Notes under the pieces: model-generated
The model's input: only the letters and a program-made list of their open reading frames with translations
Told to the model about the DNA's origin: nothing
Database searches by the model: none
Assembly: GCA_945897805.1 (NCBI GenBank)
Contig: CAMDFX010000006.1
Coordinates: 1 to 64,000, forward strand
DNA length: 64,000 nt
Direction of reading: 5' to 3'
DNA from: Chryseobacterium gleum
GTDB lineage: Bacteria > Bacteroidota > Bacteroidia > Flavobacteriales_D > Crocinitomicaceae
Program-made: the position numbers and the translations under genes
In this document: positions 26,280-35,744 of the stretch, piece after piece
How the letters are laid out: each line of letters starts with the position of its first letter
Numbering within the stretch: position 1 is the first letter of the stretch

Positions 26280-27650
26280 ATGCATTTTGTAATCTGTGAT
26301 ATAGAAACAACTGGTGGCAGTCCAAAAGCGAGTAAAATCACGGAAATTGCTATGTACAAGCACGATGGAAATAATTTCATCGATGAGTTTGTGACATTAA
26401 TAAATCCAGACATGCCAATTCCTGCGTTTATTGTGCGATTGACTGGAATCAGCGATAAAATGGTGGAAAATGCACCGCGATTTTATGAAGTTGCCAAGAA
26501 AATTATCGAATTTTCAGAAAATTGTGTTTTTGTAGCACACAATGTAGGATTTGATTACGGTATTGTAAGACACGAATTCAAGTCCTTGGGTTTCGATTAC
26601 CGTCATCCGCATTTATGCACTGTACGCGCTTCTAGATACATTTTACCGGGATATGATTCGTACAGTTTAGGAAAATTGACGCGTTCTTTGGGAATAGAAT
26701 TGAATGGCAGACACAGGGCTGGCGGAGATGCACATGCCACTGCCCTACTTTTTCAAATGCTTTTTGCCCAAAGTGAGAAAAATCTCATGACTTTCATGCA
26801 AGATGATTTGAATCCAAAATCGCTGCATCCGAATTTAGATTTAGAAGCTTTGGAAGAAATACCAGATAAAACAGGAATCTATAAATTCTTTGATGATGCC
26901 AATCGTTTGATTTACATCGGAAAAAGCAAACATATTCGCAAAAGAATTAACCAACATTTGAAGAATACAAAAACCAAAAAAGGCATCGAAATGATGACCG
27001 AAATTTGTAGAATTGAATTTGAATTGACCGGTTCAGAATTGATTGCACTTTTGTATGAATCCAATTTAATTAAAAAACACAAACCGATATACAACAGAAC
27101 TTTACGGAAAAATTTATTTCCTTATGGATTGTTTGATTTCGAAGACTCCAATGGATATTTGCACTTGTATATAGCCAAAACTGACAAAAAAGGGGAAACA
27201 GCATTGACAACATTTACATCCAAAGCTGACGGCGTTAGTTACCTCACTTATCAGTGCGAAAAGTTGAATTTATGTCAAAAGCTTTGTGGTTTATACAAAA
27301 CAGAAAATGCGTGTTTTGGCTATCAAATCAAAAATTGTGAAGGGGCTTGCATTCAGGAGGAAAAACCTGATACCTATAATTTAAGAGTACAATCTTTAAT
27401 TGATCAACTTTCTTTTGACGACTCTAATTTTTACATCGTAGAAAATGGCCGTGAAAGAAATGAGAAATGCATCATTTTAATTGAAAATGGAAGTTATCGA
27501 GGATATGGATTTGTTCCATTTTATGTCATGAAACACCACAATAAAACTTGGAAAAATCACATCGATTATATGCAAGAAGACCGCGACGCCAGGACTATTT
27601 TAAATTATTTCTTAAGAAAAAATCCGGAAATAAATATTGTACATTATTGA
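26280..27650 (+). CDS. DnaQ-type exonuclease fused to a GIY-YIG nuclease domain
   Basis: This 456-residue cytoplasmic DNA enzyme has an N-terminal DEDDh 3'-5' exonuclease domain (about 1-170: CDIETTGG, AHNVGFDYG, RAGGDAHATA), related to the Pol III epsilon subunit. A UvrC/Cho-type GIY-YIG domain follows at about 195-275 (KTGIYKFFDDANRLIYIGKS, then RINQHL). The C-terminus is a UvrC-adjacent Cys-containing stretch (CEKLNLCQKLCGLY). Such fusions are known in Actinobacteria and Bacteroidota and probably take part in repair or end-trimming. The longest frame starts at a TTG (26268), but the ATG at 26280 gives the usual MHFVICDIETTGG start. It converges with mpl. Confidence 0.9.
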   Translation: MHFVICDIETTGGSPKASKITEIAMYKHDGNNFIDEFVTLINPDMPIPAFIVRLTGISDKMVENAPRFYEVAKKIIEFSENCVFVAHNVGFDYGIVRHEFKSLGFDYRHPHLCTVRASRYILPGYDSYSLGKLTRSLGIELNGRHRAGGDAHATALLFQMLFAQSEKNLMTFMQDDLNPKSLHPNLDLEALEEIPDKTGIYKFFDDANRLIYIGKSKHIRKRINQHLKNTKTKKGIEMMTEICRIEFELTGSELIALLYESNLIKKHKPIYNRTLRKNLFPYGLFDFEDSNGYLHLYIAKTDKKGETALTTFTSKADGVSYLTYQCEKLNLCQKLCGLYKTENACFGYQIKNCEGACIQEEKPDTYNLRVQSLIDQLSFDDSNFYIVENGRERNEKCIILIENGSYRGYGFVPFYVMKHHNKTWKNHIDYMQEDRDARTILNYFLRKNPEINIVHY

Positions 27651-27653
27651 TCT

Positions 27654-29015
27654 TCATAAATTAGCGATAATATCTTCTCCCAATTGGTCGTAATCAATTC
27701 CGTCAAAATTTCCTGAGCTCATCATCAATAAAACTTGATTTTTCCATGATTGATTTTTGATAAAAGTCAATATTTCAGAAGTTTCAGTCATCACTTTTAC
27801 AATTCCACCAAAAGCCGCTTGAACCTGTTCTTTGCTAATTGGTTCTAGCTTTTTGTGCTTCACAACTTCAGGACTGAAATAAACAACAGCTTCATCCGCT
27901 TCATTCATTGCGCCTTCATATTGGGGTAAAAACTCTTTTTTCAAAGATGAAAATGTATGCAATTCCATGCAAGCAACCACTTTTCTTTGCTGATATTGTT
28001 CTTTTACAGCCTTTGTTGTCGCTTTTAATTTTGAAGGCGAATGTGCGAAATCTTTGAACATGACAAATTCCGGAGATTCTGCCACTTTTTGCAATCTTTT
28101 TCCTGCACCAGTAAAACTTTCCATGGATTTTAAAAAATCAACAGATTCAATTCCCATCGATTTTGCCAAATACATTGCACCCATCAAATTTTGCAAATTA
28201 TGTCCGCCAAAAATTTTCAAAGGATAGTGATTTCCTTCAAATTCTAGTAAAGTTCCAGTTTCAGTAACTTGATATTTAGGCGTTTGATATGCAATGGTGT
28301 TGATTTTATCAGTATATTTTTCGCCTAAGTTTTTGACTTCCAAATCTTCTTGGTTGTAAATCAAAGTGCCATTTGGAGTGATTTGCTGACAAAAAATATC
28401 AAATTGATCCACGTAATTTTCAAAAGTTGGAAAAACATTGATGTGATCCCAGGCAATACCGCTCAAGAGCGCGACATCAGGTTTGTATAAGTGAAATTTT
28501 GGGCGTCTATCAATCGGCGAACTCAAATATTCGTCGCCTTCTAAAATCATGAAAGGCGCTTCGGTTGTGAGTTTCACCATGCAATCATATCCGTCTAATT
28601 GCGCGCCAACCATATAATCCGCTTGTACACCTAATTTTGAAACAGCATGCAAAAGCATGGAAGTTATCGTTGTTTTTCCGTGACTTCCACCAATTACAAT
28701 GCGCTTTTTGTCTTTGCTTTGTTCGAATAAATATTCAGGATAAGAATAAACTTGAATTCCTAGTTCTTTCGCTTTCAGCAATTCTGGATTGTCTTCTCTT
28801 GCGTGCATTCCCAAAATGATTGCATCTATTCTTGAAGTTATTTTCTCTGGAAACCAACCAATTGATTCAGGTAAAACTCCTTGTTTTTCTAATCTTGTGC
28901 GAGAAGGTTCAAAAATTTCATCGTCTGAACCTGTGACATTTGTACCTTTTCTGCTCAATGCGATTGCTAAATTGTGCATAGCACTTCCTCCAATGGCAAT
29001 AAAATGTACGTTCAT
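27654..29015 (-). CDS. mpl: Murein peptide ligase (UDP-MurNAc:tripeptide ligase)
   Basis: This cytoplasmic enzyme recycles the peptidoglycan tripeptide L-Ala-D-Glu-meso-Dap onto UDP-MurNAc. At 453 residues it matches the family. The N-terminus has the MurC-like nucleotide fold FIAIGGSAMHNLAIAL with GSDDEIFEPS. The central P-loop is IGGSHGKTTITSM, followed by LEGDEYLSSPIDRRPKF and GIAWDHINVFP, which are typical of Mpl rather than MurC (MurC has E-x-x-E-Y). The C-terminal Mur ligase domain is complete. A minus-strand promoter lies just upstream. It converges with the exonuclease/GIY-YIG gene, stops three bases apart. Confidence 0.95.
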   Translation of the reverse strand: MNVHFIAIGGSAMHNLAIALSRKGTNVTGSDDEIFEPSRTRLEKQGVLPESIGWFPEKITSRIDAIILGMHAREDNPELLKAKELGIQVYSYPEYLFEQSKDKKRIVIGGSHGKTTITSMLLHAVSKLGVQADYMVGAQLDGYDCMVKLTTEAPFMILEGDEYLSSPIDRRPKFHLYKPDVALLSGIAWDHINVFPTFENYVDQFDIFCQQITPNGTLIYNQEDLEVKNLGEKYTDKINTIAYQTPKYQVTETGTLLEFEGNHYPLKIFGGHNLQNLMGAMYLAKSMGIESVDFLKSMESFTGAGKRLQKVAESPEFVMFKDFAHSPSKLKATTKAVKEQYQQRKVVACMELHTFSSLKKEFLPQYEGAMNEADEAVVYFSPEVVKHKKLEPISKEQVQAAFGGIVKVMTETSEILTFIKNQSWKNQVLLMMSSGNFDGIDYDQLGEDIIANL

Positions 29016-29044
29016 AAACTTGAATTTTTGAGTGAATTAAAAAT

Positions 29045-29078
29045 CAAAAGTAAAGGAAATCAAATAGATTAATTCAAA
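29045..29078 (-). promoter_or_regulatory. Promoter of mpl
   Basis: The minus strand has TACTTTTG (29052-29045), matching TAnnTTTG, preceded by TTTG (29078-29075) at 22 bases, slightly longer than the usual 19-21. A leader of about 23 bases results. A second copy of TACTTTTG lies at 29082-29075. Confidence 0.5.
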
Positions 29079-29142
29079 AGTAATGATGAACTTTCTCACA
29101 TTGAAATGTTAGTCAAAGTCGATTCATGAATAATTTTAAATT

Positions 29143-29943
29143 TTATTTAGAAAATAACATATAAATCAAGGTTTGCAGCACAATCGATCCATCCAACAAA
29201 TAAAATTGTAAATATTTGTTTTTAAATTTTTCACACAATTGTATACATATTAAAATGAATCCACCAAACAACAAAAATGGCCATTGAAAAAAGGAGTTTT
29301 GCGAAAAGAAAAAAGCTAATCCAACGGCGATAATTATTAGTGTTTTTGAAAATAGAAAAGCGCGCTTCACTCCTACTTTTGAAGGAATTGTGACGATGTT
29401 GTCTTCAAGCAATCCCAATACATCAAAAGGAATTGAAATGGCAGCAAAATACAAACTTTGAACGCTTATAAAAACCCAAATTTCACTATTATTAAATTCT
29501 AATTCAGGACTTAACAAACTAAAAGTAATTCCTGAAAATATCCAAACGAACACAATGATTGGCAATTTGAGAAAAGGAATTTTGCGTAAATGTGTTTTCC
29601 ATAGAAAATCAAATTTGTAGCCTAAAGTCAAAAATCCAAGACAAAGAAATAACAGTTTTATACCTGTTTCAAAAAATAAAAAACAAGTGAATGCAATCAA
29701 CAAACTGAGAATTACAATCCAAAATCGGATACTTTGATTTTCAAGAATAAATGGTTTAATTCCATGGTAATATCTAAAAAGATTGTAAGTCGCTAAAGTA
29801 GAGAAAAATCCGAATAAGTAAATCTCAAAAGGATAATAAACACCGAAAAAACAGCTGCAGAAGTAAAAAAACGAAAGAGTACAAAGCGCTATAAAAGAAT
29901 TATAGTCTAACAATACTTTATGAATCAATTGTACAATCTTCAA
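29143..29943 (-). CDS. UbiA-like prenyltransferase-family membrane protein
   Basis: This 266-residue polytopic membrane protein has about eight helices and resembles the UbiA superfamily. The second aspartate-rich motif region is recognisable (SIPFDVLGLLEDNIVTIPSKVG), and a cytoplasmic RKIPFLKLPIIVFVW follows helix 4, as in Bacteroidota UbiA relatives. The first N/DxxxD motif is not seen: the expected place reads NLFRYYHG. It may be a non-catalytic or divergent member, so no reaction is assigned. It lies 52 bases after the aminotransferase IV gene in a minus-strand run starting with the rhomboid protease. Confidence 0.75.
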   Translation of the reverse strand: MKIVQLIHKVLLDYNSFIALCTLSFFYFCSCFFGVYYPFEIYLFGFFSTLATYNLFRYYHGIKPFILENQSIRFWIVILSLLIAFTCFLFFETGIKLLFLCLGFLTLGYKFDFLWKTHLRKIPFLKLPIIVFVWIFSGITFSLLSPELEFNNSEIWVFISVQSLYFAAISIPFDVLGLLEDNIVTIPSKVGVKRAFLFSKTLIIIAVGLAFFFSQNSFFQWPFLLFGGFILICIQLCEKFKNKYLQFYLLDGSIVLQTLIYMLFSK

Positions 29944-29995
29944 ATTTCAGTGAATTATTTGATTTTGAATAATTCGCGTTTGAAAAACGATGCTA

Positions 29996-30847
29996 CTAGT
30001 GATTTTCCCAATAATCATTCAAATAAGCCTGAATTCTTCTTGAAATCACGTTAAAATATCTTTTGGTTCGGTACCCTCCAACCCAGGAAATGCCACGAAT
30101 AGCGTTGGTCAAGAAAATTTCATCAGCTGCCAATAAATTTTGAGGCAAAATGTTACATTCATATACTTTTATTCCATGATTAATCGCCAAATTAATGACT
30201 TGCATACGCATCGTTCCGGCCAAACAGCCTTCGTCAAGACTTGGGGTATAAAGTACGCCATTACTGACCACAAATAAATTAGAATTCGAACTTTCTAAAA
30301 TGCCGCCTTTTTCATTGCTCAACAACAAATCATCTAGGTTTTTCTCGCGCGCGGCAATGGCAGTCATCACATAGATTAAACCATTTTTTGTTTTATAATT
30401 GGATAAAAAGTTCTTTTGTTTTTTCATGTCCATGTAAATGTCCACTTCTAAACCTTTTGAATTTAATTCAAAATAATTGGCTTCATAAGGATAAACCTCT
30501 ATGAAATAAGAAACTTCATTTGTGTCAGGAAAATAGGTTCCGCCGGCTGCACGATCTATCGAAACACGGCATTTGCCTCCTTCTTGTAAATTGGATTTTT
30601 GTATTAAATCTTTGATTTTCGTTTCAAAAAATTCAGCGGTAAAAAAAGCAGGAATTCGCATTTTCATTGCTTTGGCACCCTCTACAATTCTGTTGAAATG
30701 ATTGTCAAAATTGATGGGTCTTCCATTCATGATTCTGACACTTTCAAAAAGTCCATCACCATATAAATAAGATCTGTTTCCAGCAGCGATTGTTGCACCA
30801 GTATTTGGCAAAACTACACCATTATTGTTTACGTATAAAACACTCAT
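29996..30847 (-). CDS. Class IV aminotransferase, PabC/IlvE-like
   Basis: This PLP enzyme of 283 residues is probably aminodeoxychorismate lyase or a D-/branched-chain aminotransferase. It has the fold-type IV pattern: YGDGLFESVR (29-38), the PLP lysine in SNYKTKNGLIYV (Lys152), GGILESSNSNLFV with the conserved Glu, and GCLAGTMRM for phosphate binding. PabC-like enzymes release p-aminobenzoate and pyruvate for folate synthesis. No other folate gene lies nearby, so the specific substrate is uncertain. It starts one base after the rhomboid gene's stop and is surely co-transcribed with it. Confidence 0.88.
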   Translation of the reverse strand: MSVLYVNNNGVVLPNTGATIAAGNRSYLYGDGLFESVRIMNGRPINFDNHFNRIVEGAKAMKMRIPAFFTAEFFETKIKDLIQKSNLQEGGKCRVSIDRAAGGTYFPDTNEVSYFIEVYPYEANYFELNSKGLEVDIYMDMKKQKNFLSNYKTKNGLIYVMTAIAAREKNLDDLLLSNEKGGILESSNSNLFVVSNGVLYTPSLDEGCLAGTMRMQVINLAINHGIKVYECNILPQNLLAADEIFLTNAIRGISWVGGYRTKRYFNVISRRIQAYLNDYWENH

Positions 30848-30848
30848 T

Positions 30849-31466
30849 TTATCTGAAAATGTAATTGACTAATTCTTTTCCTTTGTCAATATTAATAATT
30901 AAAATGTAAATAATGCCAAAAATAGCGCCACCAATGTGCGCATCATGGGCAATTTTACTTCCTCCTCTTCTAAAAGCATAATATTCAAAAGCCAAATACA
31001 AGGGTCCAAAAATATAACCTGGAATCATTATAGGCAAAAACATCAATCCCATTTTTAAAGGTGGAAACCAAATTACAGAAGCAAAAATGATGGCTGAAAC
31101 AGCTCCAGAAGCACCAACTGAATAGTAGGTATCAGTATCTTGATTTCGGATGAATGGCCAAAGTGTAGAAAATAAACCACCTAAAATATATAAACTCCCG
31201 AAAATAATTTCTCCTTTTGCGACTCCATAGGTTAAAATCAAATCACTTTCCATGAATTCTCCGAACATGTAAAATGAAAACATATTGAAAAACAAATGTC
31301 CCCAATCCGAATGGACAAACATGTGCGTAAAAAACCTTTCTTTCTGATTGTAATGTTTTGCTAAATAAGGAGAAAACGACATTTTATGTGCAAAATCGTT
31401 TGAACTAAAGCCTTGCATAGAGACGAGAACAGTAATTCCAATGATGATATATGTGATAATGGGCAT
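30849..31466 (-). CDS. Rhomboid-family intramembrane serine protease
   Basis: This 205-residue inner-membrane protease has about six helices. The catalytic dyad is visible: Ser120 in SVGASGAVSA and His177 in AHDAHIGGAIFG. The rhomboid WGHLFFNMFSF (about 55-65) is the conserved helix 2 motif with the His and Asn of the oxyanion hole. Substrates are unknown. It is the first gene of a minus-strand unit with the aminotransferase and UbiA-like genes, and is divergent from the L,D-transpeptidase, with 81 bases between the starts. A TAACTTTG box on the minus strand overlaps the transpeptidase ATG and could be its promoter. Confidence 0.95.
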   Translation of the reverse strand: MPIITYIIIGITVLVSMQGFSSNDFAHKMSFSPYLAKHYNQKERFFTHMFVHSDWGHLFFNMFSFYMFGEFMESDLILTYGVAKGEIIFGSLYILGGLFSTLWPFIRNQDTDTYYSVGASGAVSAIIFASVIWFPPLKMGLMFLPIMIPGYIFGPLYLAFEYYAFRRGGSKIAHDAHIGGAIFGIIYILIINIDKGKELVNYIFR

Positions 31467-31547
31467 TTATTGTTAACGTATTGATTTGTATAATGTAAAT
31501 TTAAAAATGAAGCCTATTCGTATAAAAATAGTTATTTTCACAAAGTT

Positions 31548-33122
31548 ATGATAAAAATTGCATCTTTTATTCCAATATTTTCATGCTTTTTACTGTTTTT
31601 ATACAGCTGTCAAAATGAGCCAAAGAAGATTGACTTTCTCGATCAAAAAATTAGCAACGAAAATAAATTAGAGAAATTATTGGATGCCAGCAATCTAGCT
31701 GAAATAGGAATTGACGAAGCAGGACAAAAATTGCTATTAGATTTTTATAAAGCGAGAAATTTCAAGCCAATGTGGTGCGAAAAAGAAACTCTTTCTGCAA
31801 CAGGAAAAATTCTTAAAAATTATTTAAAAACTCCAATCGCATTCGGACTGCCAAGTAAAAGATTTTCGACTTTAAAATGGGACAGTGTTTATGCGCTCAA
31901 AAATGAAATTATAATCACTTCGATGCTTGCTCGAATGAAAGTTGATCTACAAATCGGCGTTTTAGATACTGCAACTAAAAGTTTGCGCCCAATTCAATAT
32001 GCAACTTTAGATTCTCTGCAAATTTTTTTGAATTTCCCCTCAAATAAAAATGAAATTGCAGTCAAAATTATTTCTTGGGGTCCTGCTGATACAAATTATC
32101 AAAAATTAGCTTACGGATTGTTTCATTTTGCCTTTTCACATCCGTTGGAAAACATTGATTTAAAAGTTCCAACATTTAAAGAAGATTCAATAAATTCTGT
32201 TATTCAAGCAAAAAAGTCGCTTTTCAATAAAGGGTTTTTAAGTTCTGAAAACGTCAATGATTCATTATTTATCGTTGCATTAAAAACTTTTCAGAACGAA
32301 AATGGCCAACAAAAAGATGGCGTTGTGGGCACAAGTACAGCGCTTTCACTGGAAGAAACAAATCTTCACCGTTGCAGACGTGCTGCTTTAGCGATGGAAA
32401 AGTGGAGATGGAAAAGTGCTTTCCCGAAAAAACACATGTATGTCAACATTCCAGAATTCAAATTGAGATTTTACAATGCTGATACACTTCGAAGCGAAAA
32501 CAAAGTAATCGTTGGAAAACCAGATCATCAAACGCCAGAATTTAGAGCCAAAGTGAGAACAATCGTTGCATTTCCGTTTTGGAATGTTCCGCATTCAATC
32601 ACTAGCAAGGAAATTTTGCCAGATGTGAAACGAAATCCAAACTATTTTAAACGCAATCACATGAAAATTTACCGCCGAGGCGAAGAAATTAATCCTTCAA
32701 CGGTAAATTGGAATAAAATCAAGGAAAATACATTTCCATATTCTGTAATTCAAGATCCTGGCACACACAATTCTTTGGGAATTATCAAATTTGAATTCAG
32801 CAGTAAGTTTAGCATTTATGTGCACGACACACCTTCAAAAGGTCTTTTCAATACAACAGTTAGAACTTATTCTCACGGTTGTGTGCGCTGCGAAAACCCT
32901 GTTGATTTGGCGAAAATTGTTTTAACACAAGATGAAAACACAATGATTCCAGACAGTTTAGACAGTATTATTTCAAGAAAAGTCAATTTCCCAATTCAGT
33001 TAAAAAAATCTTTTCTGATTCAATTTGATTACATCACCGTAATTCCTAATAGCAAAGGAGGTTTGCTTTTCTTAAAAGATGTTTATTTCAAAGATGAAAA
33101 ATTTCTGAAATGGATGTTTTAA
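31548..33122 (+). CDS. L,D-transpeptidase (YcbB/LdtD-type) lipoprotein
   Basis: This enzyme forms 3-3 cross-links in peptidoglycan or attaches lipoproteins to it. It has 524 residues. A lipobox-like LYSC ends the signal peptide (Cys at about 21). An N-terminal domain (about 50-200) is typical of YcbB-type enzymes, a PG_binding_1 repeat follows at about 225-275 (LKTFQNENGQQKDGVVGTSTA), then the YkuD catalytic domain at about 300-475. The active-site motif is HGCVRCEN with Cys445. The preceding YVHDTPSKG and SHG are conserved. It is exported and membrane-bound. It is divergent from the rhomboid gene. Confidence 0.93.
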   Translation: MIKIASFIPIFSCFLLFLYSCQNEPKKIDFLDQKISNENKLEKLLDASNLAEIGIDEAGQKLLLDFYKARNFKPMWCEKETLSATGKILKNYLKTPIAFGLPSKRFSTLKWDSVYALKNEIIITSMLARMKVDLQIGVLDTATKSLRPIQYATLDSLQIFLNFPSNKNEIAVKIISWGPADTNYQKLAYGLFHFAFSHPLENIDLKVPTFKEDSINSVIQAKKSLFNKGFLSSENVNDSLFIVALKTFQNENGQQKDGVVGTSTALSLEETNLHRCRRAALAMEKWRWKSAFPKKHMYVNIPEFKLRFYNADTLRSENKVIVGKPDHQTPEFRAKVRTIVAFPFWNVPHSITSKEILPDVKRNPNYFKRNHMKIYRRGEEINPSTVNWNKIKENTFPYSVIQDPGTHNSLGIIKFEFSSKFSIYVHDTPSKGLFNTTVRTYSHGCVRCENPVDLAKIVLTQDENTMIPDSLDSIISRKVNFPIQLKKSFLIQFDYITVIPNSKGGLLFLKDVYFKDEKFLKWMF

Positions 33123-33205
33123 TTCAAAGTACTACAAATCAAATATTTACATATTATCCAATTTTCTTTCTTTATCAAAAATTCCATTGTTTCAAGAAAG
33201 CTTGA

Positions 33206-33213
33206 TACCTTTG
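33206..33213 (+). promoter_or_regulatory. -7 promoter element of the rlmI-MATE-fmt operon
   Basis: TACCTTTG matches TAnnTTTG. It predicts a start near 33220 and a leader of about 16 bases. A TTG at 33187-33189 lies 16 bases upstream, closer than the normal 19-21. Confidence 0.55.
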
Positions 33214-33235
33214 TGCCTGAATTTAAAAGCAAAAT

Positions 33236-34411
33236 ATGTCCATAAAATCACTTGTAATTCGCAAAAACAAACAAAATTCAGTTGAACGATTTCATCCTTG
33301 GATCTTTTCTGGAGCCATTGAAACTGACACTTCTGATATTTTGGAAGGAGAATTAGTTGATATAGTGGGACATAAAAATCAATTTATTGCCCGAGGACAT
33401 TTTCAACCAAGTACAATTGCTGTTCGTGTTTTAACGTTTACAGACAGACCAATTGACCAAGATTTTTACAATGAAATGGTTCAAAATGCGGTTCAAATGC
33501 GTTTAAATTTGAATTTATTGAATAAAAAAAACAACATCTTTCGATTAATTCATGGCGAAGGCGATTCATTGCCTGGTTTGATTGTCGATTTTTACAATGG
33601 CGTTGCAGTTATTCAATGCCACAGTATCGGAATGTATCGTGATTTAAACTACATTTCATTGGCACTTCAAAAAGTTTTAGGTAATAAATTGACTGCGATT
33701 TATTCAAAATCAAACGATACTTTGCCTGCACGATTGGAAATAGGAAATGAATATATTTTTGGCGAATGCGAAACACCACATATTGCATTAGAAAATGGCG
33801 TAAAGTATAACATTGACTGGGTAAATGGCCAAAAAACTGGATTCTTTATCGACCAACGTGAAAACAGAAATTTAATCGCAAAATACGCAAAAGGAAAAAA
33901 AATATTGAACACCTTTTGTTATTCTGGAGGATTCAGTCTTTCAGCCATTGCTGGAGGTGCAACTTTTGCACATTCTCTAGACAGTTCAAAAAAAGCAATT
34001 GAATTGACTGAAGAAAATGTTATTTTAAATGAAATGGGCGAAAATCACAAATCAATTGTTGCTGATACCATGGAATATATCAAGGAATTACCTGAGGAAT
34101 ATGACATTATCGTACTTGATCCGCCAGCGTTTGCCAAACACAGAGATAAACGACACAAAGCAATTCAAGGCTACAAAAGATTAAACGCGCATGCAATTAG
34201 ACAAATTAAACCAGGAGGATTGATTTTTACTTTTTCTTGTTCGCAAGTGGTAGATAAATTTTTGTTCACTAACACAATCATCGCAGCAGCCATTGAAAGT
34301 GGACGAAAAGTGAGAATTATTGAACAATTGCACCAACCAGCCGATCATCCGATAAATGCTTTTCATCCTGAAGGTGAATATTTAAAAGGATTGGTAATCC
34401 AAGTAGATTGA
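33236..34411 (+). CDS. rlmI: RlmI-like 23S rRNA cytosine-C5 methyltransferase
   Basis: This is a class I SAM-dependent methyltransferase of 391 residues. An N-terminal PUA domain (about 1-75, HPWIFSGAIE) is followed by the catalytic Rossmann fold. Motif I is LNTFCYSGGFSLSA. DPPAFAKHRDKRH is the family signature, and FSCSQVV supplies the cysteine of the m5C mechanism. RlmI methylates C1962 of 23S rRNA. The close paralog RlmK shares the fold, so the exact site is inferred. The MATE gene starts five bases after its stop and fmt follows with overlap, so the three make one operon. Confidence 0.92.
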   Translation: MSIKSLVIRKNKQNSVERFHPWIFSGAIETDTSDILEGELVDIVGHKNQFIARGHFQPSTIAVRVLTFTDRPIDQDFYNEMVQNAVQMRLNLNLLNKKNNIFRLIHGEGDSLPGLIVDFYNGVAVIQCHSIGMYRDLNYISLALQKVLGNKLTAIYSKSNDTLPARLEIGNEYIFGECETPHIALENGVKYNIDWVNGQKTGFFIDQRENRNLIAKYAKGKKILNTFCYSGGFSLSAIAGGATFAHSLDSSKKAIELTEENVILNEMGENHKSIVADTMEYIKELPEEYDIIVLDPPAFAKHRDKRHKAIQGYKRLNAHAIRQIKPGGLIFTFSCSQVVDKFLFTNTIIAAAIESGRKVRIIEQLHQPADHPINAFHPEGEYLKGLVIQVD

Positions 34412-34415
34412 TTTC

Positions 34416-35744
34416 ATGTTAGATTTAAGATACAGAACGATTCTAAGCGTCGCGCTTCCGTTGATGGTTTCCAGTTTTATTCAATCCATTGTATTGCTTA
34501 CAAACGCTGGTTTTCTCAGTCGATATGATACCTTGGCTTTTGACGCAAGCGGAAATGCTGGACTCATTTACATCACGGTTTTTGCCGCGTTGATGGGAAT
34601 GAGCGACGGATCTCAAATCTTAATTGCAAGAAGAATTGGCCAAGATAAAAGCGATGCTGTGGGAAGAATTTTTGGCACTTCTGTTTTCACAATGTTTCTT
34701 TTTGGAAGCATTATGTTTTGCTTGATCTTTTTTCTAATGCCGATTTTATTGCCCATGTATTCCAAGCACAATGATTTGGCTCAAGCGCAAATTTCATTTT
34801 TATCGATTAGAAGCTTTGCCACCTTTTTTGCAGTGATAACGCTTTCAATTCAAGCCTTTTTCTATGCAATTGGCAAAACATGGGTTGTATTAATCAGTGC
34901 TTTGATTGTCGCTTTGTCCAATGTTTTGATGGATTATCTTTTTATTTTTGGCTGGAATTTTATTCCAGAAATGGGACTAAAAGGCGCTGCTATTGCTTCC
35001 ACCTGTGCCGAAGGTTTGGGGATGCTATTTCTTTTACTGTTCTTGATTTTCTCCAAGGAAGTTAAAAAATATGGACTTTTTTCTCATTTCGCTTTTCAAT
35101 TCAAATCGTTTATTGAATTATTGAAAGTAGGAATCCCCTTATTTTTGCAAAGTTTTATGGCACTCTCAACTTGGACGATTTTCTTTACTTGGATCGAACA
35201 AATGGGAAAATCAGATTTGACAATTTCGCAAAATATCCGGGCGATTTACTTTTTAGCATTTGTACCCATTTGGGGATTTGCTGCAACCACAAAAACCTAC
35301 ATATCGCAATATCTAGGTAGAAAAGATTTTGACGCGCTAAAAATCATCCAAAGAAGAATTCAATTTTTAACAATCATATTTCTTCTCATTTTCTTTCACG
35401 GCTCATTTCTTTATCCAGAAAAAATGATTCGTTGGATAAATCCTCAGGAAGCCTACGTTCAAAAAAGTGCAGATATTTTGAGATTTGTTTCTGGATCAAT
35501 TTTTATCTTTGGTCTGATTTCAGTTAAATTTCAAACGGTTCATGGCTCTGGAAATACGATGGTTAGTTTTGGAATTGAATTTTTAAGCGTTTTCACCTAC
35601 ACGTTGGGCGCTTTTATTTTGATTAAAGTATTGCATATAGATATTTTTTGGGTTTGGTCAGTTGAATACATTTATTTTATCACCCTAGGAACCGCATCTA
35701 TTCTATACTTGAAATTTTTTAATTGGAAAAACACGCAAATATGA
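34416..35744 (+). CDS. MATE-family efflux transporter
   Basis: This is a 442-residue inner-membrane multidrug/toxin exporter, driven by Na+ or H+, with about twelve helices in two homologous halves. SVALPLMVSSFIQS at the start is the family N-terminus. A-x-x-x-M-G-M-S-D-G-S-Q-I-L-I-A-R-R-I-G is the conserved first motif of this subgroup. LMDYLFIFGWNFIPEMGLKGAAIAS fits the family motif near helix 6. Substrate is unknown. The stop TGA overlaps the ATG of fmt (ATGA), which suggests translational coupling. Confidence 0.93.
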   Translation: MLDLRYRTILSVALPLMVSSFIQSIVLLTNAGFLSRYDTLAFDASGNAGLIYITVFAALMGMSDGSQILIARRIGQDKSDAVGRIFGTSVFTMFLFGSIMFCLIFFLMPILLPMYSKHNDLAQAQISFLSIRSFATFFAVITLSIQAFFYAIGKTWVVLISALIVALSNVLMDYLFIFGWNFIPEMGLKGAAIASTCAEGLGMLFLLLFLIFSKEVKKYGLFSHFAFQFKSFIELLKVGIPLFLQSFMALSTWTIFFTWIEQMGKSDLTISQNIRAIYFLAFVPIWGFAATTKTYISQYLGRKDFDALKIIQRRIQFLTIIFLLIFFHGSFLYPEKMIRWINPQEAYVQKSADILRFVSGSIFIFGLISVKFQTVHGSGNTMVSFGIEFLSVFTYTLGAFILIKVLHIDIFWVWSVEYIYFITLGTASILYLKFFNWKNTQI

